Made by a program: the position numbers and the translations under genes. Under the pieces are notes generated by a model. That model did no database searches and had not been told where the DNA came from. It saw only the letters and a program-made list of their open reading frames with translations. 64,000 bases of DNA from Mycolicibacterium parafortuitum (GTDB lineage Bacteria > Actinomycetota > Actinomycetes > Mycobacteriales > Mycobacteriaceae), in the NCBI RefSeq assembly GCF_002086815.1, contig NZ_MVID01000008.1, positions 124,001 to 188,000 of the forward strand, given 5' to 3'. This document shows positions 44,523 through 53,335 of this stretch, piece after piece (positions within the stretch are counted from its first letter, which is position 1; the number at the start of each line of letters is the position of its first letter).

Positions 44523-46232
44523 ATGCCCTCAGGACCTGCCGATACCCCGGACATCAAACCCCGCAGCCGCGACGTCACCGACGGGCTGGAGCGCACCGCG
44601 GCGCGCGGCATGTTGCGCGCGGTCGGGATGACCGACGACGACTGGGGCAAGCCCCAGATCGGCGTCGGATCGTCCTGGAACGAGATCACCCCGTGCAACA
44701 TGTCACTGCAGCGACTGGCGCAGGCGGTCAAGGGCGGTGTGCACACCGCGGGCGGTTACCCGCTGGAGTTCGGCACCATCTCCGTCTCCGACGGAATCTC
44801 GATGGGCCACGAGGGCATGCACTTCTCGCTGGTGTCGCGTGAGGTGATCGCCGACAGCGTCGAGACGGTGATGCAGGCCGAGCGCATGGACGGGTCGGTC
44901 CTGCTGGCCGGCTGCGACAAGTCGATCCCCGGCATGCTGATGGCCGCCGCGCGGCTGAACCTGGCGAGCGTCTTCCTCTACAACGGCTCGATCATGCCGG
45001 GCACCGCTCGGCTGACCGACGGTACGGAGAAGGAAGTCACGATCATCGACGCGTTCGAGGCGGTCGGCGCGTGTGCGCGCGGGCTGATGTCACGCGAGGA
45101 CGTCGACATCATCGAACGCGCCATCTGTCCCGGTGAGGGTGCCTGCGGCGGCATGTACACCGCCAACACGATGGCTTCGGCGGCCGAGGCGCTCGGAATG
45201 TCGTTGCCGGGCAGCGCATCCCCGGTGGCGATCGACAAGCGCCGCGACGAGTTCGCGCGCCGCTCGGGCGAGGCGGTGGTCGAGATGCTGCGCCGCGGCA
45301 TCACCGCCCGCGACATCCTGACCAAGGAGGCGTTCGAGAACGCGATCGCCGTGGTGATGGCGTTCGGTGGGTCCACCAACGCGGTGCTGCACCTGCTCGC
45401 GATCGCATGGGAGGCCGAGGTCGAGCTGACGTTGGCGGACTTCACCCGGATCGGCCAGAAGGTGCCGCACCTGGCCGATGTGAAGCCGTTCGGCGCGTAC
45501 GTGATGAAGCACGTCGACGAGATCGGCGGGGTGCCCGTGGTGATGCGCGCGCTGCTGGATGCCGGTCTGCTGCACGGCGATTGCCTGACTGTGACCGGTG
45601 AGACGATGGCGCAGAACCTCGCCCACATCGAACCGCCGGATCCCGACGGCAAGGTGCTGCGGGCGATGAACAACCCGATCCACCCGACCGGCGGCATCAC
45701 GATCCTGCACGGATCGCTGGCCCCGGAGGGGGCGGTGGTCAAGTCGGCCGGGTTCGACTCCGACGTGTTCGAGGGCACCGCAAGGGTTTTCGAGCGGGAG
45801 CGGGCCGCGCTCGATGCGCTCGAGGACGGCACGATCACCCACGGCGACGTCGTCGTGATCCGCTACGAGGGCCCCAAGGGTGGCCCCGGCATGCGCGAGA
45901 TGCTGGCGATCACCGGCGCCATCAAGGGCGCCGGCCTGGGCAAGGACGTGCTGCTGATGACCGACGGCCGGTTCTCCGGTGGGACGACCGGGCTGTGTGT
46001 CGGACACATCGCGCCCGAGGCCGTCGACGGCGGACCGATCGCGTTCGTGCGCGACGGGGACCGGATCCGGCTCGACGTCGCCAACGGCACGCTGGACATC
46101 CTGGTCGACGAGGCCGAGTTCGAGTCGCGCAAGGCCGGTTTCGAACCGCTGCCGCCGGTGTACAAGACGGGGGTGCTGGCCAAGTACACGAAGCTGGTGC
46201 GCTCGGCGGCGGTGGGCGCTGTGTGCAACTAA
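44523..46232 (+). CDS. ilvD: Dihydroxy-acid dehydratase
   Basis: 569 residues, the usual length. Converts 2,3-dihydroxy-isovalerate and its isoleucine analogue to 2-keto acids in branched-chain amino-acid synthesis, using an Fe-S cluster. Signatures are [15 protein letters not shown] and [15 protein letters not shown], whose cysteines bind the cluster, and [19 protein letters not shown] near the end. ATG 44523 has no strong ribosome site. M. tuberculosis ilvD is Rv0189c, next to ricR as here. The shared divergent gap with the RicR box links a copper-sensitive Fe-S enzyme gene to copper regulation only by position. Confidence 0.97.
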   Translation: MPSGPADTPDIKPRSRDVTDGLERTAARGMLRAVGMTDDDWGKPQIGVGSSWNEITPCNMSLQRLAQAVKGGVHTAGGYPLEFGTISVSDGISMGHEGMHFSLVSREVIADSVETVMQAERMDGSVLLAGCDKSIPGMLMAAARLNLASVFLYNGSIMPGTARLTDGTEKEVTIIDAFEAVGACARGLMSREDVDIIERAICPGEGACGGMYTANTMASAAEALGMSLPGSASPVAIDKRRDEFARRSGEAVVEMLRRGITARDILTKEAFENAIAVVMAFGGSTNAVLHLLAIAWEAEVELTLADFTRIGQKVPHLADVKPFGAYVMKHVDEIGGVPVVMRALLDAGLLHGDCLTVTGETMAQNLAHIEPPDPDGKVLRAMNNPIHPTGGITILHGSLAPEGAVVKSAGFDSDVFEGTARVFERERAALDALEDGTITHGDVVVIRYEGPKGGPGMREMLAITGAIKGAGLGKDVLLMTDGRFSGGTTGLCVGHIAPEAVDGGPIAFVRDGDRIRLDVANGTLDILVDEAEFESRKAGFEPLPPVYKTGVLAKYTKLVRSAAVGAVCN

Positions 46233-46242
46233 CCGTCTGCCG

Positions 46243-46767
46243 CTAGCGCGGCGGGTCGATCGGGGTCAGGGATATCGGCACCCGGTGGGTGCCGGGCCCC
46301 TCCCCCGGGCACCCTGCTCCGCCGACGACCAGGGTGCGCTCACCGTGGAAGCTACCGTCGAGATTCGGGATCCAGTGATCCGAGCGCTGCGCGGTCACCG
46401 CGCTCGCCGGGTCGTTGCGATCGCAGAAGTACGGATACTCACCGCTGGTCTCCCAGCGGCCGTCGGCCCACCGGTACTCGTACTCCACCGGGGCTCCCGG
46501 GTTGCGGGCGTGGTCGTCGGCGTTGTCCATGGTGGCGACGCATCCGTCCACGTCGCACCGGGTGGTGAACGACGCCGGAAAGGTCACCGCGTCCATCGGC
46601 GTCGGCGCCCCGTCGAACGTCTGCCGGGCGAAGTCGATGTGCAGGTCGTAGAAACCGTAGATCGGGACGGGCTCGACACGGTCGGCGTGTGCCTGCGGTG
46701 CGGCGAGCAGCGCAACACCGCACGCGCCGAGAACGCGGAGGACACCGGCGGCCACCACCCGGGACAT
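46243..46767 (-). CDS. Secreted protein of unknown function
   Basis: 174 residues with a Sec signal peptide cut near APQAHA. The mature part opens VEPVPIYGFYDLHIDFARQ and carries four cysteines (CDVDGC, FCDRND, GAGCPGEG). It resembles a broad group of mycobacterial secreted proteins with no known role. ATG 46767 is used. Convergent with ilvD ten bases away. Confidence 0.75.
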   Translation of the reverse strand: MSRVVAAGVLRVLGACGVALLAAPQAHADRVEPVPIYGFYDLHIDFARQTFDGAPTPMDAVTFPASFTTRCDVDGCVATMDNADDHARNPGAPVEYEYRWADGRWETSGEYPYFCDRNDPASAVTAQRSDHWIPNLDGSFHGERTLVVGGAGCPGEGPGTHRVPISLTPIDPPR

Positions 46768-46890
46768 ACCTGTGGATAGCACACCGGCGGCGGCCGCCGG
46801 GCGAAGTTTGCCCTCAATTCACCCGTGCGCCTTGCCTGGACGTGAGAGCATCGCTGGACTGGAGATGCTCGCGCTCAACGTGGAGGCAGC

Positions 46891-47325
46891 ATGGTTCGTG
46901 CGTTTGCCGCAATGTCGGCGACAGTGGCGGTTCTCGGTGCGCTCACCGCGGCCCCGGCAACGGCCGCGGCCGAACCCGACCGGACGGTCCGGATTCTGGA
47001 CGGCCAGATCCGGTGCCTGATCAGTGCCGACTGGCAGGGGCGTGGACGTCCCGCCACGGTGTGCGGCCGCGTCGACGGGCAGACGTTCCAGGCGACACCG
47101 AAGGGGATGAACCTCGCGGTGATGCTCGGCACGGGCGCGGTGTACTACATCGCGGGATCTGTTCCCGGCCCCGAGTCCGCCGACATCGTCGTCGGTGCAG
47201 GACAGACGGACCACATCAACGGGTGGACCGTCCGCTCTGAAGGGCTCCGCGCATTCATCAGCTACGACATCGGCGGACACGGTATGCGGATCAACCCGGT
47301 GGAAGCGACGTCGATATGGCTATGA
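46891..47325 (+). CDS. Small secreted protein of unknown function
   Basis: 144 residues, GGAGG at seven bases before ATG 46891. Signal peptide to about ATAAA, then a mature domain with two cysteines (IRCLISADW and TVCGRVDG) that may form a disulfide. No family recognised. It is followed after about 100 bases by the secreted serine protease. Confidence 0.72.
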   Translation: MVRAFAAMSATVAVLGALTAAPATAAAEPDRTVRILDGQIRCLISADWQGRGRPATVCGRVDGQTFQATPKGMNLAVMLGTGAVYYIAGSVPGPESADIVVGAGQTDHINGWTVRSEGLRAFISYDIGGHGMRINPVEATSIWL

Positions 47326-47427
47326 CGGCACCCAATGCCGCTGCGCCAGATGCATTTTCGCATAGATGACACCTTTGCGAGATCCATCACAGCGCGGCCG
47401 GGGGGCAAAGTGGGTACGCCAGTGGTG

Positions 47428-48120
47428 ATGCGAAATCGACTCAAGGCCGCCGCGGGCGTCGTCGCCGCGCTGGCCGCGCTGGCGTTCACCCAGTCACCCG
47501 CCGCCCACGCGTTCGGCGAGTACCCCGTCGCCAGTCCGGGCGCCTACCTGGTCAGCACCACGCTCGCCGGGAACGGCCAGCCGTACCAGTGCACGGCCGG
47601 GTTCACCGTCCGCACCCCGAACGGGTCGCCGGCGATGCTGACGGCGGGGCACTGCGACCGGGATCCCGTCAACGACACGGTGCTGCAGCGCACCCCGACC
47701 GGTGATCGCGTCGTGGGCCGCTACGTGCGCTGGGATGTGCTGCCCGGGGTGCGCGACGTCGGCCTGGTGGACCTGGCGGGCAGCACGGTGCCGCTGGTCA
47801 GCGAGGTCGACAGGCTGCGGGTGTCACGGGTGATGGACGCCGCCGAGTTACGTGCGACGCAGCCCCAGTTGTGCAAGTCCGGGGCGCGCACCGGCCTGTC
47901 CTGCGGTCCGATCACGAACATCACCGACAACCAGGTGTCCTTCCGCGCCTGGGACGACCTGGGCGACTCCGGCGCCCCGGTGTACGCCCGACTGCCCGAC
48001 GGCACCGTCGCGGCGGTCGGCATCCTGTTCGCCCACAGCGACGACCTGTTCGGCCGCATCGTGCACGCGTCGCTGGTGTCGCCGGTGATGTCACTGTGGG
48101 GGCTGAGCAACTGGGGCTGA
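47428..48120 (+). CDS. Secreted trypsin-like serine protease (S1 family)
   Basis: 230 residues. Signal peptide ends near SPAAHA; the mature chain has the catalytic triad in MLTAGHCD (His), RDVGLVDL (Asp) and WDDLGDSGAPVYA (Ser). Two cysteine pairs would stabilise it. It resembles the streptogrisin/chymotrypsin-type proteases of actinobacteria, and may need no long propeptide because none is seen. Start taken at ATG 47428; GTGs at 47422 and 47425 are alternatives. Extracellular or periplasmic. Confidence 0.84.
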   Translation: MRNRLKAAAGVVAALAALAFTQSPAAHAFGEYPVASPGAYLVSTTLAGNGQPYQCTAGFTVRTPNGSPAMLTAGHCDRDPVNDTVLQRTPTGDRVVGRYVRWDVLPGVRDVGLVDLAGSTVPLVSEVDRLRVSRVMDAAELRATQPQLCKSGARTGLSCGPITNITDNQVSFRAWDDLGDSGAPVYARLPDGTVAAVGILFAHSDDLFGRIVHASLVSPVMSLWGLSNWG

Positions 48121-48199
48121 CGGTCCTGCGAGCCGGCACCTCATAGCTGGGAGGAAACCGGTCGTGGCGCGACCCCCGCGGCGCGGCCAGCATGGCTGA

Positions 48200-49381
48200 A
48201 TGCACCTGCATCGGTCACACATCCACATCGCTTGTGGCGCCGCCGGATTGGCGGCCGCCATGGGTATCGGCCGGTTCGTCTACACCCCGATCGTCCCGTT
48301 GATGACCGCCCAGGCGGGCCTGCCGCCGGGCGGCACCGGCGCTCTGGCGACCGCGAACTACCTGGGTTACTTCGCCGGGGCACTCGCGGGGTCACTGCTG
48401 CCCCGGCTGGTCCGCACCGTGCCGACGTGGCGCGCAGCCCTGATCCTCAACGTCGCCGCGCTGGCGGTGATGCCGGCGGCCCACGACGTGCTCACCTGGG
48501 TGGTGATCCGTGGCCTCGCCGGATTCGCGAGCGCGGTGTTGTTCGTGATCGCCGTCGACTGGATGCTCGATCACGCCAGGGGCCGGTCGGCGCAGCTTCC
48601 CGGCTGGGGTTTCGGCGGCGTGGGGCTGGGCATCGCGCTGTCGGCCGCGGTGGTACTCCTCCTGCCCGTCACGGGGTGGCGGGCGGCCTGGTGGGTTTCG
48701 GCGGCTCTGGCTGCCGCGACCGGTGCCGTCGCGTGGCGGATGCGCCCCGCGGGCGCACCCGCGCCCTCGGCGGCGTCGGCGACCCAGGGCCCGCGGAAGT
48801 GGTTCCTGGTGCTGCTCCTGTGCTACACACTCGAGGGGGTCGGCTACATCATCGCCGGCACATTCCTGGTCGCCGCCATCGGTCAGGCTTCGCCGGGACC
48901 GCTCGGCAACGCGGCGTGGCTCGTGGTCGGTCTTGCGGCCGCACCGTCGGCGGCGTTGTGGGCGATGGCCGGCACGCGCTGGTCGCGGCCCGCGCTGCTC
49001 GTCGTCGCCCTGCTCGTGCAGGCGGGCGGAATATGCCTGCCGGCGTTACTCGGTGGCGCGACACCGGCATTGATCGGCGCGGTGGCGTTCGGCGGCACGT
49101 TCATCGGGGTGAGCACCACGGCATTGGCCGCGGGACGAGACCTGGCCTTCCCCGGCGCGGTGGCGCTGCTGACCGCCGGATACTCCGTCGGGCAGGTGCT
49201 CGGCCCGCTGCTCGTGAATCCTCTTGTCCACCACGGCTACCGCAGCACACTGCTGGTGTCTGCCGCGGTCGTGGCGCTCTCGGCGCTCACCGCCGCCTGG
49301 CTGAAGTCGGGCTGGGCCGAACTCAGTCCGACACCGCGCGGTGCGGATCGTCGGCAGGAAGCCACATCCCCGGCGCGATGA
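48200..49381 (+). CDS. MFS transporter, YbfB/YjiJ family
   Basis: 393 residues, about twelve hydrophobic segments. The N-terminal signature GIGRFVYTPIVPLM belongs to the YbfB/YjiJ subfamily of the major facilitator superfamily, small-molecule exporters of unknown substrate. The last 59 bases overlap the convergent LysR gene, which probably regulates neighbouring genes. Confidence 0.88.
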   Translation: MHLHRSHIHIACGAAGLAAAMGIGRFVYTPIVPLMTAQAGLPPGGTGALATANYLGYFAGALAGSLLPRLVRTVPTWRAALILNVAALAVMPAAHDVLTWVVIRGLAGFASAVLFVIAVDWMLDHARGRSAQLPGWGFGGVGLGIALSAAVVLLLPVTGWRAAWWVSAALAAATGAVAWRMRPAGAPAPSAASATQGPRKWFLVLLLCYTLEGVGYIIAGTFLVAAIGQASPGPLGNAAWLVVGLAAAPSAALWAMAGTRWSRPALLVVALLVQAGGICLPALLGGATPALIGAVAFGGTFIGVSTTALAAGRDLAFPGAVALLTAGYSVGQVLGPLLVNPLVHHGYRSTLLVSAAVVALSALTAAWLKSGWAELSPTPRGADRRQEATSPAR

Positions 49382-50246
49382 CGGGCGAGTCGTCCACGCC
49401 GACAGAGAGCGCGTCGACGACGTTGTGGACCAGCGGGTTCGGCTCGTCCCGGCGCCACACCAGGGACCAGGTCCACATCGGCGTGGGGTGCTGCACCGCC
49501 CGACGGGTCAGGTCTGCCGGGGTTGAATCGTTCTGCCCCTTCGGGTTGTTCAGCACCGGGCGCCGGAGCCGGCGGACATGGTCGTAGAAGGTGGATCCGG
49601 TCACCCCGCCGTCCTCGACGTGCTCCACCCGCGCGCCCGTCGCGGCCGCGAACTGTTCTGCGTAGCGGTTCCACGACGACCAGCTTGCCTCGTCGGAGTC
49701 CAGCAGCACCGTGACGTCGCGCGCGGCGACCGGGCCGCCGTCACGTCCGGCGCTCACCGCGTAGAGGCGATCGGCGCCGACCAGTCGCGCGTCGAGCGAC
49801 AACGCCTGCAGATCTTTTCGCTCGACCCAGCAGATCGCGAGGTCCAGGCTGCCGTCGGCGACCCTGGCGGCCTGCGCGTGTGACGGCATCACCCAGGTGT
49901 CCACCCGAAGCTGGGCGACACCCGCCGCGCGCTCCGCCCAGTCCGTCGGGCACCACTGCACATAGCCGATCCGGATCGGGTCCGAGGAGGACAGGCCGAG
50001 CGCATGGCGGCGCAACTCGTCGGCCTGGGCGATCAGGGCGCGGGCCCGCGGGAGCAGCGCGGAGCCGGCCGGCGTCAACTCCACCGACCGCCGGTCGCGG
50101 TCGAAGAGCTGCACTTTGAGGTCGCGCTCGAGCGCCTTGATCTGTTGGGACAGTGAGGGACCCGCGATGCGCAGCCGTTCGGCGGCCCGCCCGAAGTTCA
50201 GTTCGTCGGCCACCGTGACGAAGTAGCGCAGCTGTCGCAGCTCCAC
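49323..50246 (-). CDS. LysR-family transcriptional regulator
   Basis: 307 residues from a GTG. The N-terminal winged helix reads LRQLRYFVTVADELNFGRAA, then LRIAGPSLSQQIKALER; the C-terminal periplasmic-binding fold is of normal size. It is divergent from the SDR gene with 125 bases between them, and convergent with the MFS gene, the usual setting for control of the divergent neighbour. I looked for a T-N11-A LysR box there but nothing convincing stood out. Confidence 0.9.
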   Translation of the reverse strand: MELRQLRYFVTVADELNFGRAAERLRIAGPSLSQQIKALERDLKVQLFDRDRRSVELTPAGSALLPRARALIAQADELRRHALGLSSSDPIRIGYVQWCPTDWAERAAGVAQLRVDTWVMPSHAQAARVADGSLDLAICWVERKDLQALSLDARLVGADRLYAVSAGRDGGPVAARDVTVLLDSDEASWSSWNRYAEQFAAATGARVEHVEDGGVTGSTFYDHVRRLRRPVLNNPKGQNDSTPADLTRRAVQHPTPMWTWSLVWRRDEPNPLVHNVVDALSVGVDDSPVIAPGMWLPADDPHRAVSD

Positions 50247-50371
50247 CCGGGCCAGCGTAATGCAGTGAGAGCCTGCGCCTATCAGGAGCGAGCCGATTGG
50301 TCCCAGCCGCGCGGACTTCGCCGCCATGTCGCGGGCGTTCGGACAAGCAACACCTCAGAAAGGACATCGAC

Positions 50372-51085
50372 ATGACCCCAACAACTCCCGTCGCGATCAT
50401 CACCGGCGCATCGCAGGGAATCGGCGCCGGTCTGGTCGCCGGATACCGCAAGCTCGGGTACGCGGTGGTGGCCAACTCGCGCACCATCGAACCCGGTGAC
50501 GACCCGATGGTGCTGGCCGTCCCGGGCGACATCGCACAACCCGGCGAAGGACGACGCGTGGTCGATGCCGCCGTCGAACGATTCGGACGCATCGACACCG
50601 TGGTCAACAACGCGGGCATCTTCATCGCCAAACCGTTCGCCGACTACACCGACGAGGACTACGACGCCATCACCGGTGTGAACCTGCGCGGTTTCTTCGA
50701 CATCACCCGGGCCGCGGTGGCCCGGATGCTCGATCAGGGAGACGGCGGCCACCTCGTCACGATCTCCACGACGCTGGCCGAGCACGCCAACGCCGCGGTA
50801 CCGTCGGCGCTGGCGTCGCTGACCAAGGGCGGCCTGAACGCCGCGTCCCGCGCACTCGCCGTCGAGTTGGGCTCGCGCGGAATCCGTTCCAACGCAGTAT
50901 CTCTCGGCATCATCCGCACGCCGATGCACCAGCCGTCGGAGTACGCGGCGTTCGCCGCACTGCATCCCCTCGGCCGTGTCGGCGAGATCGACGACGTCGT
51001 CGACGCCGTCCTGTACCTGGAGAACGCGCCGTTCGTGACCGGCGAGATCCTGCACGTCGACGGCGGCCAGAGCGCGGGCCACTGA
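50372..51085 (+). CDS. Short-chain dehydrogenase/reductase lacking the catalytic Tyr
   Basis: 237 residues with GAAAGGAC before ATG 50372. Classical SDR features: TGASQGIGAG for NAD(P), VVNNAGIF, and SLGIIRTPMH. The catalytic YxxxK is altered: the Lys sits in SLTKGG but the residue four places before it is Ala. The Ser of the triad may remain (VTIST). So proton relay would need another residue, or the protein has moved to a different role. Divergent from LysR, one base before the NTF2-like gene. Confidence 0.85.
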   Translation: MTPTTPVAIITGASQGIGAGLVAGYRKLGYAVVANSRTIEPGDDPMVLAVPGDIAQPGEGRRVVDAAVERFGRIDTVVNNAGIFIAKPFADYTDEDYDAITGVNLRGFFDITRAAVARMLDQGDGGHLVTISTTLAEHANAAVPSALASLTKGGLNAASRALAVELGSRGIRSNAVSLGIIRTPMHQPSEYAAFAALHPLGRVGEIDDVVDAVLYLENAPFVTGEILHVDGGQSAGH

Positions 51086-51086
51086 C

Positions 51087-51467
51087 ATGGCTGCCGCACA
51101 GATCGTCTCCGCGGTCATGGACGAGTGGAAGGCCGGGATCGATAGCCGCGATCCCGGCCGGGTGGCCGCCGTGTTCACCGATGATGCGGTGTTCCAGGGT
51201 CTGCGCCCGTACGGCGTCGGCAGGGCGGCTGTCGTCGCCTACTACGCCTCCCAGCCCGCGGGGATGACGGTGGACTACCGCGTGCTCGAAAGCCGCCGCC
51301 TCACCGACCGGTCCGCCACCGGATATCTGTCGGCGACGTTCGGCTACCCGGACCGCGCCGACGTGGTCCTGGCGATCGGGGTCACCCTGGTCCTGCAGGG
51401 CGGCCACTGGCTGATCTCGCAGTACCAGGCGTCGCCGAGCGCTCCTCCTAGAATGGCGACGGACTGA
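51087..51467 (+). CDS. NTF2-like (SnoaL-type) protein
   Basis: 126 residues forming one NTF2 fold: WKAGIDSRDPGRVAAVFTDDAVFQG then YRVLESRR and GHWLISQYQASP. It starts two bases after the SDR stop and shares its transcript. Such proteins act as hydrolases, isomerases or non-catalytic binding partners; here it may work with the SDR. No catalytic residue is certain. Confidence 0.8.
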   Translation: MAAAQIVSAVMDEWKAGIDSRDPGRVAAVFTDDAVFQGLRPYGVGRAAVVAYYASQPAGMTVDYRVLESRRLTDRSATGYLSATFGYPDRADVVLAIGVTLVLQGGHWLISQYQASPSAPPRMATD

Positions 51468-51498
51468 ACCGCGGCGGCATCGGGTGGAGGTGAACGAC

Positions 51499-52362
51499 AT
51501 GCCCACGGCGTTCCCCGACATCGACGTGCTCGAGGATGTGCTCGACGTCGCGGCGCGGGCACCGTCGGCCGGCAACGCCCAACCGTGGCGCTGGCACGTC
51601 GACCGCGGCGGAATACGGCTGCTCGCCGACTGGACCCGCAGCCTCGGCGATTCCGACGACGACCGCCGCGACGTGATCCTCAGCTGCGGCGCCGTGCTGC
51701 ACCACTGCGCAGTCGCGCTCGCCGCCGCCGGTTGGTCGAGCCGGATCCAGCGCACCCCCGACGACACCGTGCTGGCCGCGCTCGAACTGCACCGGTCGGA
51801 CCCGGGCGAGGGCACCCGCGAGCTGGCCGCGGCCATCACCGGTCGCCGCGCCGACCGTCGCTCCTATCACGGGGCGCTGCCCGCGGGCACGGTCGAGCTG
51901 CTGGTGCTGCGGGCGGAACGCTTCGGTGTCCGGCTGGCGGTGGTCCCGAGTGCACGGTGGGCCCGGCTCGGCGACGCCGAGTTCGCGCTGCGCTACGGAG
52001 ACCCGGCACCCGGCCACGCCGGCGACGACGCCGTGATGCTGGTGGTGGCGACCGAGACGGACAGCGATGCGGCGCGGCTGCGGGCCGGGGAGGCGATCAG
52101 CGATCTGACCCTGGCCGCCGCCTCGCTGGGGCTGGCGAGTTGCCCGCTCACCAATCCGCTGAAAGACCCCCGCAATCGGTTGGCGCTGACATGCGAGGTG
52201 TTCGACGGCGAGGCGCACCCGCAGGCGCTGATCAAGCTGGGACCGCGGCCCGACGGCGAGCTGCCGCCCGCCGAGGACCGCCGCTCGGTCGCCGAGACCA
52301 CAACCTTCGACCTGGATCGAGACCGCTCAGTCGTAGATGACGTCGAGCCCTTTGCGCCGTAG
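51499..52362 (+). CDS. Acg-type FMN nitroreductase-family protein
   Basis: 287 residues. The pattern AARAPSAGNAQPWRWHVD is the FMN-binding start of the nitroreductase-like fold, with GRRADRRSYHG and ASLGLASCPLTN later, as in Acg (Rv2032) and relatives in the DosR dormancy regulon. GGAGGTGAACGAC before ATG 51499 fixes the start. Acg sequesters FMN rather than reducing nitro compounds, so function here may be similar; I infer that. No DosR box was recognised upstream. The gene ends 36 bases inside the opposite-strand arr gene. Confidence 0.85.
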   Translation: MPTAFPDIDVLEDVLDVAARAPSAGNAQPWRWHVDRGGIRLLADWTRSLGDSDDDRRDVILSCGAVLHHCAVALAAAGWSSRIQRTPDDTVLAALELHRSDPGEGTRELAAAITGRRADRRSYHGALPAGTVELLVLRAERFGVRLAVVPSARWARLGDAEFALRYGDPAPGHAGDDAVMLVVATETDSDAARLRAGEAISDLTLAAASLGLASCPLTNPLKDPRNRLALTCEVFDGEAHPQALIKLGPRPDGELPPAEDRRSVAETTTFDLDRDRSVVDDVEPFAP

Positions 52363-52755
52363 TTCGGCCAGCCCGTCGCGCATCGCCTGCAGTTGTTCAT
52401 CGGAATGCCCCACCCAGTCGGTGATTTCGCCGACGATCTTCACTGGTTCGCGGGTGCGGAAGGACCGGGTGGGGTTGCCCGGGAACTTCTTGTCGGTGAC
52501 GTTCGGGTCGTCTTCGAGTGGGCCCTGCGGTTCCACGACGTAGATCCGGCAGGGACCGTCACCCGCTGCCAGCTCGGCTCCCCACACCGCGGCGTCCAGC
52601 GTCTGGGTCACGTACACGTGGTTCATCGCCCGGCCGTCGTCGTAGTTCGACCGGTGCCCTGGCACCAAGAGATCCCCCACCTTCAGATCGGCCTTGGTGC
52701 CGTGCAGGTACGCACCGGACTCGTGGACTTCAAAAGGCTTGGGCCGCTGCGGCAT
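52327..52755 (-). CDS. arr: Rifamycin ADP-ribosyltransferase Arr
   Basis: 142 residues, complete. Arr transfers ADP-ribose from NAD to the C23 hydroxyl of rifamycins and so inactivates them. Sequence is close to Arr of M. smegmatis as I recall it (FEVHESGAYLHGTKA; MNHVYVTQTLDAAVWGAELA; DDPNVTDKKFPGNPTRS). Proposed NAD-contact residues appear as His18, Tyr48 and Asp83. GGGGAG lies six bases before ATG 52755. Upstream, a rifamycin-associated element suggests induction by rifampin. Confidence 0.97.
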   Translation of the reverse strand: MPQRPKPFEVHESGAYLHGTKADLKVGDLLVPGHRSNYDDGRAMNHVYVTQTLDAAVWGAELAAGDGPCRIYVVEPQGPLEDDPNVTDKKFPGNPTRSFRTREPVKIVGEITDWVGHSDEQLQAMRDGLAELRRKGLDVIYD

Positions 52756-52807
52756 AAGACTCTCCCCCTTGCAGACTGACTCGGACCGCGCGATTGTGCC
52801 GCAGCTC

Positions 52808-52829
52808 GGGGGTCTTGCCGCAAGCCCCC
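52808..52829 (-). promoter_or_regulatory. Rifamycin-associated element (RAE) upstream of arr
   Basis: Read on the minus strand, bases 52828-52809 give GGGGCTTGCGGCAAGACCCC. This differs by one base from the 19-base inverted-repeat RAE I recall (GGGGCTTGCGGCAAGGCCC). It begins 53 bases before the arr start codon, as in known actinobacterial rifamycin-inactivation genes. The consensus is from memory. Confidence 0.8.
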
Positions 52830-52866
52830 GGTGTGCCTTAAAGTGAGAGTGGGACGGGGAGTTCAG

Positions 52867-53304
52867 TCACGTCGTGACGCGCAGCTCGGCATCCGGGTAC
52901 GAGCTGAGCGTGACGACCACCGTGCCCGGACCTGTCACGAACGTGGTGTTCGCATAGCCGATGAAGCCGTAGTGACCGTCGATGGTCGACACCGCGGTCA
53001 GGTCGTGGCTGCCCGAGGATCCGGTGTCCAGGTTCGTCCACGTCACTGTCTCGGTCAGCGCGCATGATCCGTCGTAGATGCCCGCGTCGTAGCTGATCGC
53101 GACCCGCACCCCGTTCTCGACCTGGTAGTCGATCTGCACCGGCGTCACCATCGCCTCACCGCGGACCGTTCCGCCGCAGGTCGGGCTCGGCTGCACAGGA
53201 ACCGGATCGAGATGGTCGAACTGCTCGGCGTGCGCCGGCGCGGCCGCAACCCAGGGCAGCGTCACCGCGACGGCGAGCGCACCGGCTGCACGTAACCACG
53301 TCAT
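52867..53304 (-). CDS. Secreted protein of unknown function
   Basis: 145 residues. Signal peptide ends near APAHA. The mature beta-rich domain has two cysteines (SPTCGGTV and GSCALTET) and a Gly/Thr/Val pattern ending GTVVVTLSSYPDAEL. No family recognised. It starts 32 bases from the formylglycine-generating enzyme gene on the same strand and could be cotranscribed with it. Confidence 0.72.
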   Translation of the reverse strand: MTWLRAAGALAVAVTLPWVAAAPAHAEQFDHLDPVPVQPSPTCGGTVRGEAMVTPVQIDYQVENGVRVAISYDAGIYDGSCALTETVTWTNLDTGSSGSHDLTAVSTIDGHYGFIGYANTTFVTGPGTVVVTLSSYPDAELRVTT

Positions 53305-53335
53305 GCCCGATGTATCGGCGAGTTGCTCGACGGTG

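Noticed and set aside
50247..50371. A LysR T-N11-A binding site
   Set aside because: Several weak matches exist by chance and none was conserved in spacing or symmetry enough to report.
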